DNA of 64,000 nucleotides from Rozella allomycis CSF55 (taxonomy: Eukaryota; Rozellomycota), in NCBI GenBank assembly GCA_000442015.1, contig KE561117.1, positions 124,001-188,000 of the forward strand. The letters are read 5' to 3'. The translations under genes were made by a program, and so were the position numbers. The notes under the pieces were generated by a model. That model did not search any database. It saw nothing but the letters and a program-made list of their open reading frames with translations, and had not been told where the DNA came from. Positions 33,322-43,425 of this stretch are shown in pieces (position 1 is the first letter of the stretch; every line of letters begins with the position of its first letter).

Positions 33322-33745
33322 TTACGAAGATTTCCTTCGAAACATGCCCAAAATGCTACTCATTTTACGAGGTGGCGAAGCGGTTTTCTTTCTCTGAATT
33401 AACAATCTTTAACATAATTACATTAATGTGTCGAATTGTATATTCTGCTATTTCTGTTTTCAGAACAGTGTTATCATGATACTTCAATAAGAGTAAACTT
33501 GCGTTTTACTTGGGAAATGGGGTAATCTTTTCTACAAACAGGGCATTTAAAACTCTATCACGGTGAAAAATAAATTTTACCTCTTCTTCGCGAATAACGA
33601 TAATGCCAGTCTGGGTACACGCTTTCTCGAATGAGTGATTGCATGGCCCACAAACAGGTTCCTTCATTATTTTGTTTGTTATTGGACATATAAAATGTAC
33701 AGGTATATGCTTATCTACTTCACTGTCTGACTCTGGATTGTTCAT
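33322..33745 (-). CDS. small U-box/RING-type E3 ligase-like protein
   Basis: About 112 residues after removal of introns of 26, 28 and 28 nt. Core: HFICPITNKIMKEPVCGPCN, HSFEKAC, then SFKCPVCRKDYPISQ and DNTVLKTEIAEYTI, i.e. the U-box layout with CPI, a Cys/His cluster, CPVC and the final N-x-x-L-K helix. The Cys/His content also allows an SP-RING of the NSE2/MMS21 type. The C-terminus is basic and Ser-rich. Single-domain size is unusual for U-box proteins, which normally carry ARM or TPR repeats. Confidence 0.6.
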
Positions 33746-33779
33746 TAGAGAGAGCGATAAAGAAAATTCGTAAACAGAC

Positions 33780-34550
33780 TCAAGCCTCCGCTTTATTTAA
33801 TTTATAGATAGATGAAACCAATGCGAATAATATGGCTGCTTGAATTGCAAGGGGTACGTCGCATGGCAAGATTTCAAGAACAGGGCCTATGGACTAGTAA
33901 AATAGAAATGAATAGCATACAGAAATTCCAAACAAAAAATGGGACAGAAATATTGGAACAAGAAACAGGTATTTTTTAGAGTCCATCAACTTGAATGTCA
34001 AAACGAACATTGCAATTTGATTCCAAAATGACAAACAATTTTGGAGACCTATGCATTAAACAATGAATTAATACTTGAAGAGAATACTAATCCATTATTA
34101 GGGCACGCATCCAGCGTCTTAAAATGCGGATTTGTGATTGTTTCCATTAATTGATTGATCATTTGAACGGACAATGAGGCACAACCAAATCCAAACCCCA
34201 TAATTATCGCAAAATAATCAATTAAATTGCTCTTTTTGCATTCTGTAATTTGAAACAATAAGTTTTTGACTTTTTTGAATAATACAAAACATGCATTTCT
34301 AGCGGAGAATTGCATTGTAATTCCACAGAAAATAGCCCAAATATGATTCCCGGGAATAGCAAAGTACAATGCAGATGATAGGATCAATGATAACTGAAAG
34401 ATAAATGCGCTAAATATTTCCAATTTTAATTGATTACGTTATCATCGCTGTAACTCCACATATTGCTTCTTTTCTAATTAGCAACCAGTAAAGACATAAC
34501 GGACCACTTATAGTGACTATAAATGGTCCACAAAATGGCAAGATATACAT
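33780..34550 (-). CDS. Aph-1-like gamma-secretase subunit
   Basis: Polytopic membrane protein of about 235 residues, seven or so hydrophobic segments. PFCGPFIVTISGPLCLYWLL at the N-terminus and the small-residue segment DYFAIIMGFGFGCASLSVQM match Aph-1, the scaffold of gamma-secretase (the family has a conserved GxxxGxxxG-like helix and FxGPxxxLF start). Introns of 28, 26 and 27 nt reconstruct it. Start codons of this gene and the TFIIIC gene are only 15 bp apart. Gamma-secretase is lost in most Dikarya, so its presence suggests a basal lineage. Assignment is by pattern. Confidence 0.6.
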
Positions 34551-34565
34551 TTCTGAAATTTCGAG

Positions 34566-36116
34566 ATGAAATTTAAAGGGCCAACGATAACGTCTAATCA
34601 TCTTTTAATATCCAAAAACGCCTTTCATATAAATAAGGATGGCATAATATTGGCCTATAATCCATACAATATATATTTGTTTTATTTCCCTGCGGGATCA
34701 AGCGAACCGTATATTTACACTGTAAACTTTAGTTTGGAGAAATTTCAAAATATAAAAAAGGCGTCGTGGACTTGTGAAGGAATAGGGAATAACCATGGAG
34801 GCCAACTAGTTTCGATTTTGCTAAACGATGGAAGTTTGGTCTTTCTAGATACAAGAAGAACCTTCAAAGGGGAATATGAATTAAATAATCTCAATATATG
34901 GGAAAAAATTGGAGATAATTTTATTCAATCATTCTCTTGGTGTATTGAAAACCCTACTTTAGCTATTTCCAACGGCAAAACAGTTTCACTTTATCACCTT
35001 TCTTTTCAATATCAAAAAGATATTAATTTTGATGAAAATCAAGTAGAAATCGAACTTCGTTATTTTTCTGGATCATTTTTGCTTGCGACGATGAGTGAAT
35101 TTGGGAAATTGAGAATAATAAAACTTGATGGGGAATTTAATTCAATAGCCGAGCATCAAGTTTTAGATTTAAATACTTGCATGAATTTCTCAAAATTGGC
35201 TTGGATCGATGATATTTTATTTGTCATTAATGGCTGTACAATCCTAATGTGTAAAGAAGGCATAAAGCAATTTAAAAATCCAGTAATGATTGACTTTGTT
35301 AGTGTTAATGAACATCAAAATAATGTTTATGCTACTGACATGGAAGGAAACCGTTATTTACTGGAGTTTGAGAATAATTTGATTGTTCCTTTTCCCAATG
35401 GAATTGAAGTAGAGACAGGATTTAGATATCTGTGCTATGGGTCAAAGATATTGTTTAATCGAATGTTTCTTCTTTATTTGAAATATCCCATAGACAATGA
35501 AAGAAACTTTGTGGCAAAGTCGACAATTGAAGCGACAATCAACTGGATTTCATCGGATAATGAAATGGAATCATTGGATCAATATGAAAAATATTTTAAT
35601 AATAAATTGAATTGTTCGAATGTAAAGTTGATGGTGAATGATATTTTGTATTTTCTTGAAACAACGGAAGAATGCTCTGAACTAATTTATCAACTGTTAA
35701 CGGTAGATGAATTGCCAAAGTTGAATTTGTTGGAAACTATTGGAAATCTTGAATGGCTAAAAACGCGATGTTTGTTTCTCTTGTCATATAAGCTCAATGA
35801 TCAAAATTCGGTATTGAATTTGTTTACTTCATTAATTAAATCTTTAAATGACATTTCTGATGAAGTGAAATCGATCCTTGATAATTTAAAGAGCTTCAAT
35901 TGTTTTATTTGCAACGAAATTTTAATATCGAGCGGGAATCCATTCAAGTACAAATGTTCAAAGAATCATCCTAACGATATATGTATGATTGGAGGAACAA
36001 TTTTGAGTAGCCCATTTATAATTCTAAAGTGTACTGAATGCATATTTAAATGTAATTCACAAACATTCGATTCATCGAGATGTCCTTTATGTTTTGGATT
36101 ACTTTCTCATTCTTAA
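34566..36116 (+). CDS. TFIIIC subunit with C-terminal zinc domain (GTF3C4-like)
   Basis: Single exon, 516 residues. The N-terminal 400 residues have beta-propeller character (repeated strands such as LVSILLNDGSLVFLDTRR). The C-terminus has a zinc-binding layout CFICNEIL...KYKCSKNHPNDICM...LKCTECIFKC...CPLCFGLL, matching the TFIIIC 90-kDa-type zinc finger, in which the CSKGH element is followed by two CxxC pairs. TFIIIC recruits RNA polymerase III to tRNA genes. The head is divergent with Aph-1. The stop is followed within three bases by AATAAA. Confidence 0.6.
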   Translation: MKFKGPTITSNHLLISKNAFHINKDGIILAYNPYNIYLFYFPAGSSEPYIYTVNFSLEKFQNIKKASWTCEGIGNNHGGQLVSILLNDGSLVFLDTRRTFKGEYELNNLNIWEKIGDNFIQSFSWCIENPTLAISNGKTVSLYHLSFQYQKDINFDENQVEIELRYFSGSFLLATMSEFGKLRIIKLDGEFNSIAEHQVLDLNTCMNFSKLAWIDDILFVINGCTILMCKEGIKQFKNPVMIDFVSVNEHQNNVYATDMEGNRYLLEFENNLIVPFPNGIEVETGFRYLCYGSKILFNRMFLLYLKYPIDNERNFVAKSTIEATINWISSDNEMESLDQYEKYFNNKLNCSNVKLMVNDILYFLETTEECSELIYQLLTVDELPKLNLLETIGNLEWLKTRCLFLLSYKLNDQNSVLNLFTSLIKSLNDISDEVKSILDNLKSFNCFICNEILISSGNPFKYKCSKNHPNDICMIGGTILSSPFIILKCTECIFKCNSQTFDSSRCPLCFGLLSHS

Positions 36117-36148
36117 AATAAATCAATTTAAATTGCCAGAAAATATTT

Positions 36149-37508
36149 TTATTGACTCAGTTTAACGATTTCATTTAGCATTGCTTTTAGACCAGCAAAA
36201 GTTTCCTTCCCACTAGGCACAATGTACTCGGGCGGTAACATGAATCCATACCTTCCTGTATCTCTCAACTCTACAGCATAGCTATATGTAATGTTGAGAG
36301 TTGCATAAGCGTAATCTATGCTATCACCATTAACCTTTTTGACTGTTAATATTTCATCTTACAGGATAAAGCTCACAAGTTTGAAACGCTGTGAATTTCA
36401 CGTTATTTATTTTTTCAATGGCATTAACTGCAGCATCTGCCACTTGTTTCTGTTTCTTATAGTCTGGGGACTTATTTGAACAGCTAAAGCCCCATGGATA
36501 CATCCACAATTGTGAATATGCATGAAAATCAATATATGAAACAACATTATTCAATGATGCCAAATAATCTCTCATGGATTGTGTTTCTGGCGCTGAAAAT
36601 GGCTCCTTACCCCTGTAAACTTCACTACAAGGGAACGCGCTTGATCCTTTTCCTTCCCATTTGAATCCCCAATTTCTGTTCATGTCAGTTCCTGTGCAAA
36701 ATGCATTTGGCTGCCTGTTCTTTCTCCACATTCTGTCCTTTTCATGTGAATATCTGTCTAAAATTGGATCCTAATTAAACTATTACATCCATCAATGTTT
36801 AGTATAGGAATAATAGTGAAATCAAACGCATCTAAAAGATTGGTAATTTCAGCGTCTTTTCCATATTGCGTAATGAGCTCATTGGCCATGTACGAAACAA
36901 CCGCAGCAGATATCCATTCTCTTGCATGTTCCGCTCCATGAAACACAACATTTGGTTTGTTCAAATATGAACTGTTGGAACTTATCTTGAATCCCCAGAT
37001 ATTTCTGCCTTCGAATGTTTGCCCAATCGATATTAAGTCTACCAAGTCAGTGTGATTGGCTGTCAAGGCCTTCATCCAATCAAATACCTCATCTGCAGTA
37101 TGGTATGAGGAAAAGAAATCAGCACCTTTCTCATTCAAACCTTTCTCAGACTCAATCAACTCTTGCAAATCTTTTATCATAGTTCTGTAATTGACCAACT
37201 TTCCAATANCATAGTTCTGTAATTGACCAATTTTTCAATACTGCTCAGGTCAACGTTTGGAGGAATTCGAACATCCACTTCACCTACCCTCATTGGACTC
37301 CAAACATCTAAATCTTCATGACTCTATATGTTAATTGTTTTTTGGTATATACCGTAATAAATGCTTTTAAGGATTCAAGTTGCTGAGCGTTCTCCAGTGT
37401 GAAACGGTAGACTGAATGACCATGATAGGTTCTTTGAGATTCAGTTTCTTTATTTACAATATTCAGATATGGTAATGCGAAAATAAAGAAGAATAGACTG
37501 AATATCAT
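36149..37508 (-). CDS. secreted M14 zinc carboxypeptidase (carboxypeptidase A-like)
   Basis: Digestive-type metallocarboxypeptidase with signal peptide (MIFSLFFFIFALPYL), activation propeptide and catalytic domain. Zinc ligands His/Glu in VVFHGAEHAREWISA and His in SYIDFHAYSQLWMYPW; substrate arginines in DMNRNWGFKW; catalytic Glu in SYAVELRDTGRYGF. Introns of 29, 29 and 28 nt near 37305, 36750 and 36335 fit. A short duplicated block flanks N at 37209. The start is the ATG at 37508, one codon inside an open frame. Stop is fused to AATAAA. All catalytic residues look intact. Confidence 0.92.
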
Positions 37509-37628
37509 CAATTACACTTAATTGGATGGCGCAGGGAAGAGCAGTTGAACGAATTAATTACAGTTTTTTGCCGTACCAACAAAAAATAATTAAAAAATTG
37601 ATTAAGATTTCAGAGTACTAACAGTGCT

Positions 37629-38606
37629 TTATTTAGCAATAAAGGTTTCTTGACGTCCTTTAACAGATTCGTCCAATGCAATCTTTTCGTAAAAACTATC
37701 TCCTACAATGTGCAAATATCCTTGCGAAATTTCGAGTGCTTTTGGATTGGCCAATGATTCATCCAATAGAAGTACGTCAACGTTATCATCTTGGACTGGA
37801 GCGCTAGAGTCAAAGATGGCAATACTTCCACTTCCTTGAATGGCTACATATACAATTCCAGAAGTGTCAAATCTCAATGTAGTCAATTCACCTCCTTTTC
37901 CAAGAACCTCTTCAGAGAACTTATAGACAGTGTTACATTGCTTATTGTTACCAGCCATTAACTTTTCCACGGCTATTTTCTTAATTCTCTTGGACTTTGA
38001 AGTAGTTTCAGTAAAATAGACAAATTTTTCTTGAGGATCCAAATCAATACCGTAGATGGCTCCACCAGTGTACAACTTCTTGGCTACAGTTTCTCCCTTT
38101 TTGCAAGCAAATATTCCACCAGTGTTTTGTTTTTGATTGTAGGCCGTGAAATACACAGTCTCATCTTTTCCCAACACAAGGTCCACAGGGCCAACCATAC
38201 CATTGCCAAGAACGGAGTTTGTCGCTCTACATCGAATTCCTATATTGGTGGAATTTTGAGAAACGACGTGAATCCTCTTGTTGCTCGGATCAGCCAGATA
38301 AAACTTGGCGTCCTTGTCAGAACGAATGTTAAAGACTTGTTTGCCAGCATACTTGAAAGCGCTCACTTTTCCATCAGGTGCAACCTTTCCAACACCGGAA
38401 GCCTTTTTGTAGCCCGATATGTACAAGTTGCCAGCTGCGTCAATACCCAAACCTTTCATGTTTGTAAAGGAAGGAAGCTTCACACTGGATCCTTCGTAAT
38501 CATCGGAAGGAGACGGAGTGGTAGCATAGTCCGTTGTATTCGTTGCGTCAGCAGCAAACGCAGTTGAAGCGAGAAAAGCGCCAAGAAGAAAGTTTTTTGA
38601 AAACAT
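37629..38606 (-). CDS. secreted six-bladed beta-propeller (NHL/SMP-30-like)
   Basis: Single exon, 325 residues. Signal peptide NFLLGAFLASTAFAADA, a Thr/Ser-rich linker, then propeller strands repeating the pattern GLGIDAAGNLYISGY, VDLVLGKDETVYFTAY, GIDLDPQEKFVYFTET, LRFDTSGIVYVAIQG. Such folds occur in NHL proteins, gluconolactonases and strictosidine-synthase-like proteins; no catalytic signature is clear. Codon use looks regular and GC is higher than neighbours, suggesting strong expression. Could be an extracellular lactonase or an adhesion protein. Confidence 0.75.
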   Translation of the reverse strand: MFSKNFLLGAFLASTAFAADATNTTDYATTPSPSDDYEGSSVKLPSFTNMKGLGIDAAGNLYISGYKKASGVGKVAPDGKVSAFKYAGKQVFNIRSDKDAKFYLADPSNKRIHVVSQNSTNIGIRCRATNSVLGNGMVGPVDLVLGKDETVYFTAYNQKQNTGGIFACKKGETVAKKLYTGGAIYGIDLDPQEKFVYFTETTSKSKRIKKIAVEKLMAGNNKQCNTVYKFSEEVLGKGGELTTLRFDTSGIVYVAIQGSGSIAIFDSSAPVQDDNVDVLLLDESLANPKALEISQGYLHIVGDSFYEKIALDESVKGRQETFIAK

Positions 38607-38690
38607 CTGTAACTTAAGGGGTTCGGAGTTGCAAATTTATAGGGTGTTTCTAAAAATAGAATGTAAGATATATTTTTAGATGAACGTATT

Positions 38691-40342
38691 TTATTGATTT
38701 TGGTGATCTTTAAACAAAGGCTGGTCAAGATTAAAAATGGATTCATCTTTTAACGAAATGCTAATAAATGGATTACTAAATGATTACTTTCCGAGGCCCT
38801 TAAATATTGAAGTATCTTCTTCATCAGAATCAATACGATGCTTTAGTTGTTTTTCACTAGATACCTTTCTTTCTGACTTTCTTCTTCTTCCAGTTTTTTT
38901 AATTTGTGCTTTCGTGACTATTTTTATGGTATTATCATCTAATGTATCATTTCTTATAGCGAAATGCACGAGTCCATTCTCATTTGAGAAAGTTATAGGG
39001 AAAATTTTCATGTTTGATATTTCAATTGATAAGGATATTATACTCCTTAGCCTTTCCTTGTGTTGCTGCGATGGAGTCGGCTGTTGAAAGTTGTCATGTA
39101 CAGAAACATTAAAAAATGAAAGTCCACTGAGCAAATGATCTTCTTCCAGTAAAATCTTTAAATCTTCTTGCCCGATTTTTTCATAGATTTGTAACGAGTT
39201 CAAAAATTCTACTAGGGTAGTACAAACTAAGTCGAAATCGTTTTTCTTTTAAAATGACTTTAAAAATCATACCTCTTCACCGGCATTTTTAAGGATCCAT
39301 AACAGAATTACTCTTATGGATTTTATCGCTTCTTTGGCTGGGCCTAGACCGTTACTGGCACCCCGGGTTCGAAACAAACGGAGACAGGAGCTTAAAATTG
39401 ATTCAAAAGTTTCAAAAATCGAATCATGAAACTCCGCATTTAAATTCAAAAGACAAAGTAAAGAGATGGTTATATAGGAGAGCTCGTTTTCTGTCAACGC
39501 TTTAGAAATCATGAAATTATTTAATTCTTGCATAAAATTATGCCTCAATTCATCAAACGCATCATTCTTAGGTCGATGAAGGAATATATGACCACAAAGG
39601 GAAATAAAGGAACTTTGAAAGTCCTTTCCCGGGCGAAAATTCTCAAAGAAGTATTTTAAATTAGACTGGCTATTTGTAAACGGAAATTTGACTGAGAGAC
39701 TTAACAAAAAGTGGTAAAGAACTTGAATGTAATTCTTTTTCGCAATGAATATTGACGCAAGCTGATTATGCACTTGACCATTTTGTGGATTTAATAGCAA
39801 TGAGGCCTGATAAAAGAAATCGGGCTCTTCAAACTTTTTATCTTTCTTAATTAACGCGATATACCTCGCTAACTAATGCATAAAGAACAGTTTTACTTAG
39901 GTCTCCAAGAATCATTAAAATTCTGGCAATGTGGGATCTTCCCTCTTTAATAGAATTCAAAGAATCCAAATTCTTCCTGTTCAATATATTAATATGTTTA
40001 ATATCCTGTTGTAAATAAATATTCAATGAGCTTTGGAAAACACCGTAAGCTTCAAAATACAGAGCCAACAACTCCTCATCTGTCAAAAATAGACCACGCT
40101 ATGAAATTACTTCAGGCTGCCTTTTGTAATATGATATCAAGATGTAAAAAAATTTTGTCCACATGGTTTCATAAATATCTACCTCCGTTATGCTTGTTAG
40201 ATTATCTTGTAATCTTTGCAAAAAGTATATCGACGCCCTTGTGTTTAAAAATATACCAGACATACTTTAACCTGTAGATCGCTGCATTTTGAAAATCTTT
40301 CTTTTTCAAACAAGCGGCATATGAATTTAGATACTCTTGCAT
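38691..40342 (-). CDS. EST1/SMG7-like protein (14-3-3-like TPR domain)
   Basis: Family acting in nonsense-mediated decay or telomerase recruitment. The hallmark GDLSK with downstream YQASLLLNPQNGQVHNQLAS and YHFLLSLSVKFPFTNS is present. Introns of 31 nt (near 39830), 27 nt (near 39255) and 27 nt (38751-38777) extend the frame to a final exon SIFNLDQPLFKDHQNQ with a stop at 38691 fused to AATAAA. The N-terminal exons around 40080-40342 (QEYLNSYAACLKKKDFQNAA) contain one unresolved frame change. No PIN domain seen, so SMG7/EST1 rather than SMG6. Confidence 0.75.
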
Positions 40343-40827
40343 TAGTGTGGCTATTGCCCAGGGTGAAACCTAAAGTGAAAGTAAAAAGCTAAACTTAAAA
40401 ATTAAAGATCTTCTTCATTTTGATTTTAGCAGTTTAGTTGAATTGATGATTTGAATGAAATTTAGGACAATAATGCATCATTGTGGTCAATAATAAGACA
40501 CTGTAGTGAGACATTAGTATATTTCAAGTCTAGTTTTCAAAATTCAACAATTAACGCATCCAAAAAAGTAAAATAATTAAATAGAATTTGCAGCTTGAGG
40601 AGCAGGTTTTATTCCTTTTAAGTTTTGATGGATTAGGTTTTCATGATTCGGCAGTTTCGTGGGCACAGAAAGTAGCTTTGCTAAAGTTCATTCGCGGCTC
40701 ATCATTTTCAACAGAAAAGGAGCACTGGAAGAAAAAAGTAGTCAGTCCGATTTTCTGAATGTATTGTGCGCACTTAATTAAAACTTTTACGATATTTCGC
40801 GCGAATTTTCTAAATTGCAAAATTAAA
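40343..40827. other. spacer between divergent EST1-like and fucose synthase genes
   Basis: Presumably promoters and perhaps a first non-conserved exon of the EST1-like gene. On the minus strand near 40590-40690 a frame reads LLSVPTKLPNHENL and ends with a TAA, which could be a tiny gene or exon, but no start or family is visible. Confidence 0.4.
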
Positions 40828-41940
<1,113 letters not shown>

Positions 41941-41947
41941 ATAAGAA

Positions 41948-42544
41948 TTAAAAGCTTTTATTCATGAATTTTCTCTTTTGGAAAGACATCCACCACTTTG
42001 AGGGCATCGACTGTGTTGGGTAAAGGATTGGAATCAATCTATTAACAAGTTCCTGTCTTAATTGTCCAATGTATTGTCTTAAGGTGTCTTTTTACTGTTA
42101 CATTAAAAGATACCTGCCTCATTTCGATTAGCGGGAGTGGAATACAAAGCAGCCAAAGGAAACCCCGCATCTCCCGGTACCACGAAATTATTTTCCAGTC
42201 CCAGCGCACCCAAAATTTTCTGCCCATCATTGTAACTTGTATTCTTATTAATTTTATTAAGACACTCGCTAATAAACAAAATCAAATAAATAAGCACTCT
42301 ATCAGCGTCTCCTTGAATCTCAAAGTTTCTAAAAAACACATTCGCTCTAAACAGTGCCAATGCCTCATCAATAATATCGTCTCCATCCTCTATACTAAAC
42401 AAGCCAACACAGTACCTTTGAGAGCAGCCATTCCCTTTTTAGTTTTTACTGGGAGGATAGCCATGGATCCTATTTTCTTTACTTGCAGACTATTGAATGC
42501 AGAATGGTATGCCTAACACAGCCGAGAGTATATCTTACTGGCAT
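41948..42544 (-). CDS. ARPC3: Arp2/3 complex subunit 3 (ARPC3, p21)
   Basis: Actin-branching complex subunit. Exon 1 is only six bases (ATG CCA, 42539-42544), then introns of 26 nt (42513-42538), 26 and 26 nt. Product: MPAYHSAFNSLQ, DIIDEALALFRANVFFRNFE, ADRVLIYLILFISECLNK, GDAGFPLAALYSTPANR, SKWWMSFQKRKFMNKSF, matching the family end to end. The start codon lies 5 bp from the start of the divergent membrane-protein gene. Confidence 0.95.
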
Positions 42545-42549
42545 ATGCG

Positions 42550-43186
42550 ATGGCTTGGTTGCATTCAATCTGGATGTTTCGAGGCGGCAACAAGGTAGCG
42601 CCTTTGGAGGTGATTGCTGCACCGCAAAAGGTGTCGAAATACTCGATTCTCGATTACGAAGAAGAAAAGGGCCCGTCGCGAGAGGTGATTGCCAATTTGC
42701 TGCTGCCCAAGAATTTNATTGCCAATTTGCTCCTGCCCAAGAATTTCGGGTCAAAGACGGGCATTGACAAGAGCAAGCAGGGGACGCAGGTCAAGGTAAT
42801 TGCATTGATTGATTGTGAGCAGTATGCGTCGTTGGGCAAGGATGTGTTTCTGCATTTGACGATAATCTTTTCGGTGTTTTTGGCGGTTGTGCTGATTACG
42901 GATATAGTGGCATTGTTTGTGTATGAGAGCTGTTCAATGTTTTACGAGTATAATCAGTCGATATTGGTAAATGGGTGAGATTTAAGGAAAAGTTTTTTCA
43001 TGTTTGCAGTGTTTATTCGTTTTTGCTGTCGTTTATTTATAGTAATGAGTGTGGACATGTTAGGAGGTTTTACCTTTCGATTGTATTTGGAGGTAAATAA
43101 GGGTGATTTTTGTTGTAGCGCTGTCGTGGATTGTGTTGATTGGGAGGGCGGTGTTTGAATTTAATTATAGAAAGTACATGCCCTAA
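42550..43186 (+). CDS. small multi-pass membrane protein, unknown
   Basis: Starts MAWLHSIWMFRGGNKVAPLE; introns of 35 nt (near 42975) and 26 nt (near 43094) join exons with good hydrophobic helices: HLTIIFSVFLAVVLITDIVAL, VYSFLLSFIYSN and LSIVFGALSWIVLIGRAVFE, ending YRKYMP. About 175 residues without the duplicated block around N at 42717. Not recognised. The ATG choice is forced by proximity to ARPC3: another ATG at 42545 runs into a stop. GC content is higher than average. Confidence 0.6.
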
Positions 43187-43425
43187 AATAGAATGAAGTT
43201 TTAAATTAAATAAACATATACATTATTCGGAATTAATTACATTATAGACTTATTAGACTAATGCGAACAACGATATTTAATGTTTAAGTGATCATGTATC
43301 AAATCGCTATTTCTTTCTTAAAAATTTTTAACGATTAAAATCCTGCATCTATTTTAATTCCAATTACTTTTAATTCCCTTTAATTTCTTTTGCCAAATTT
43401 TTCTGGAATTACCTAATTGGGCTCC

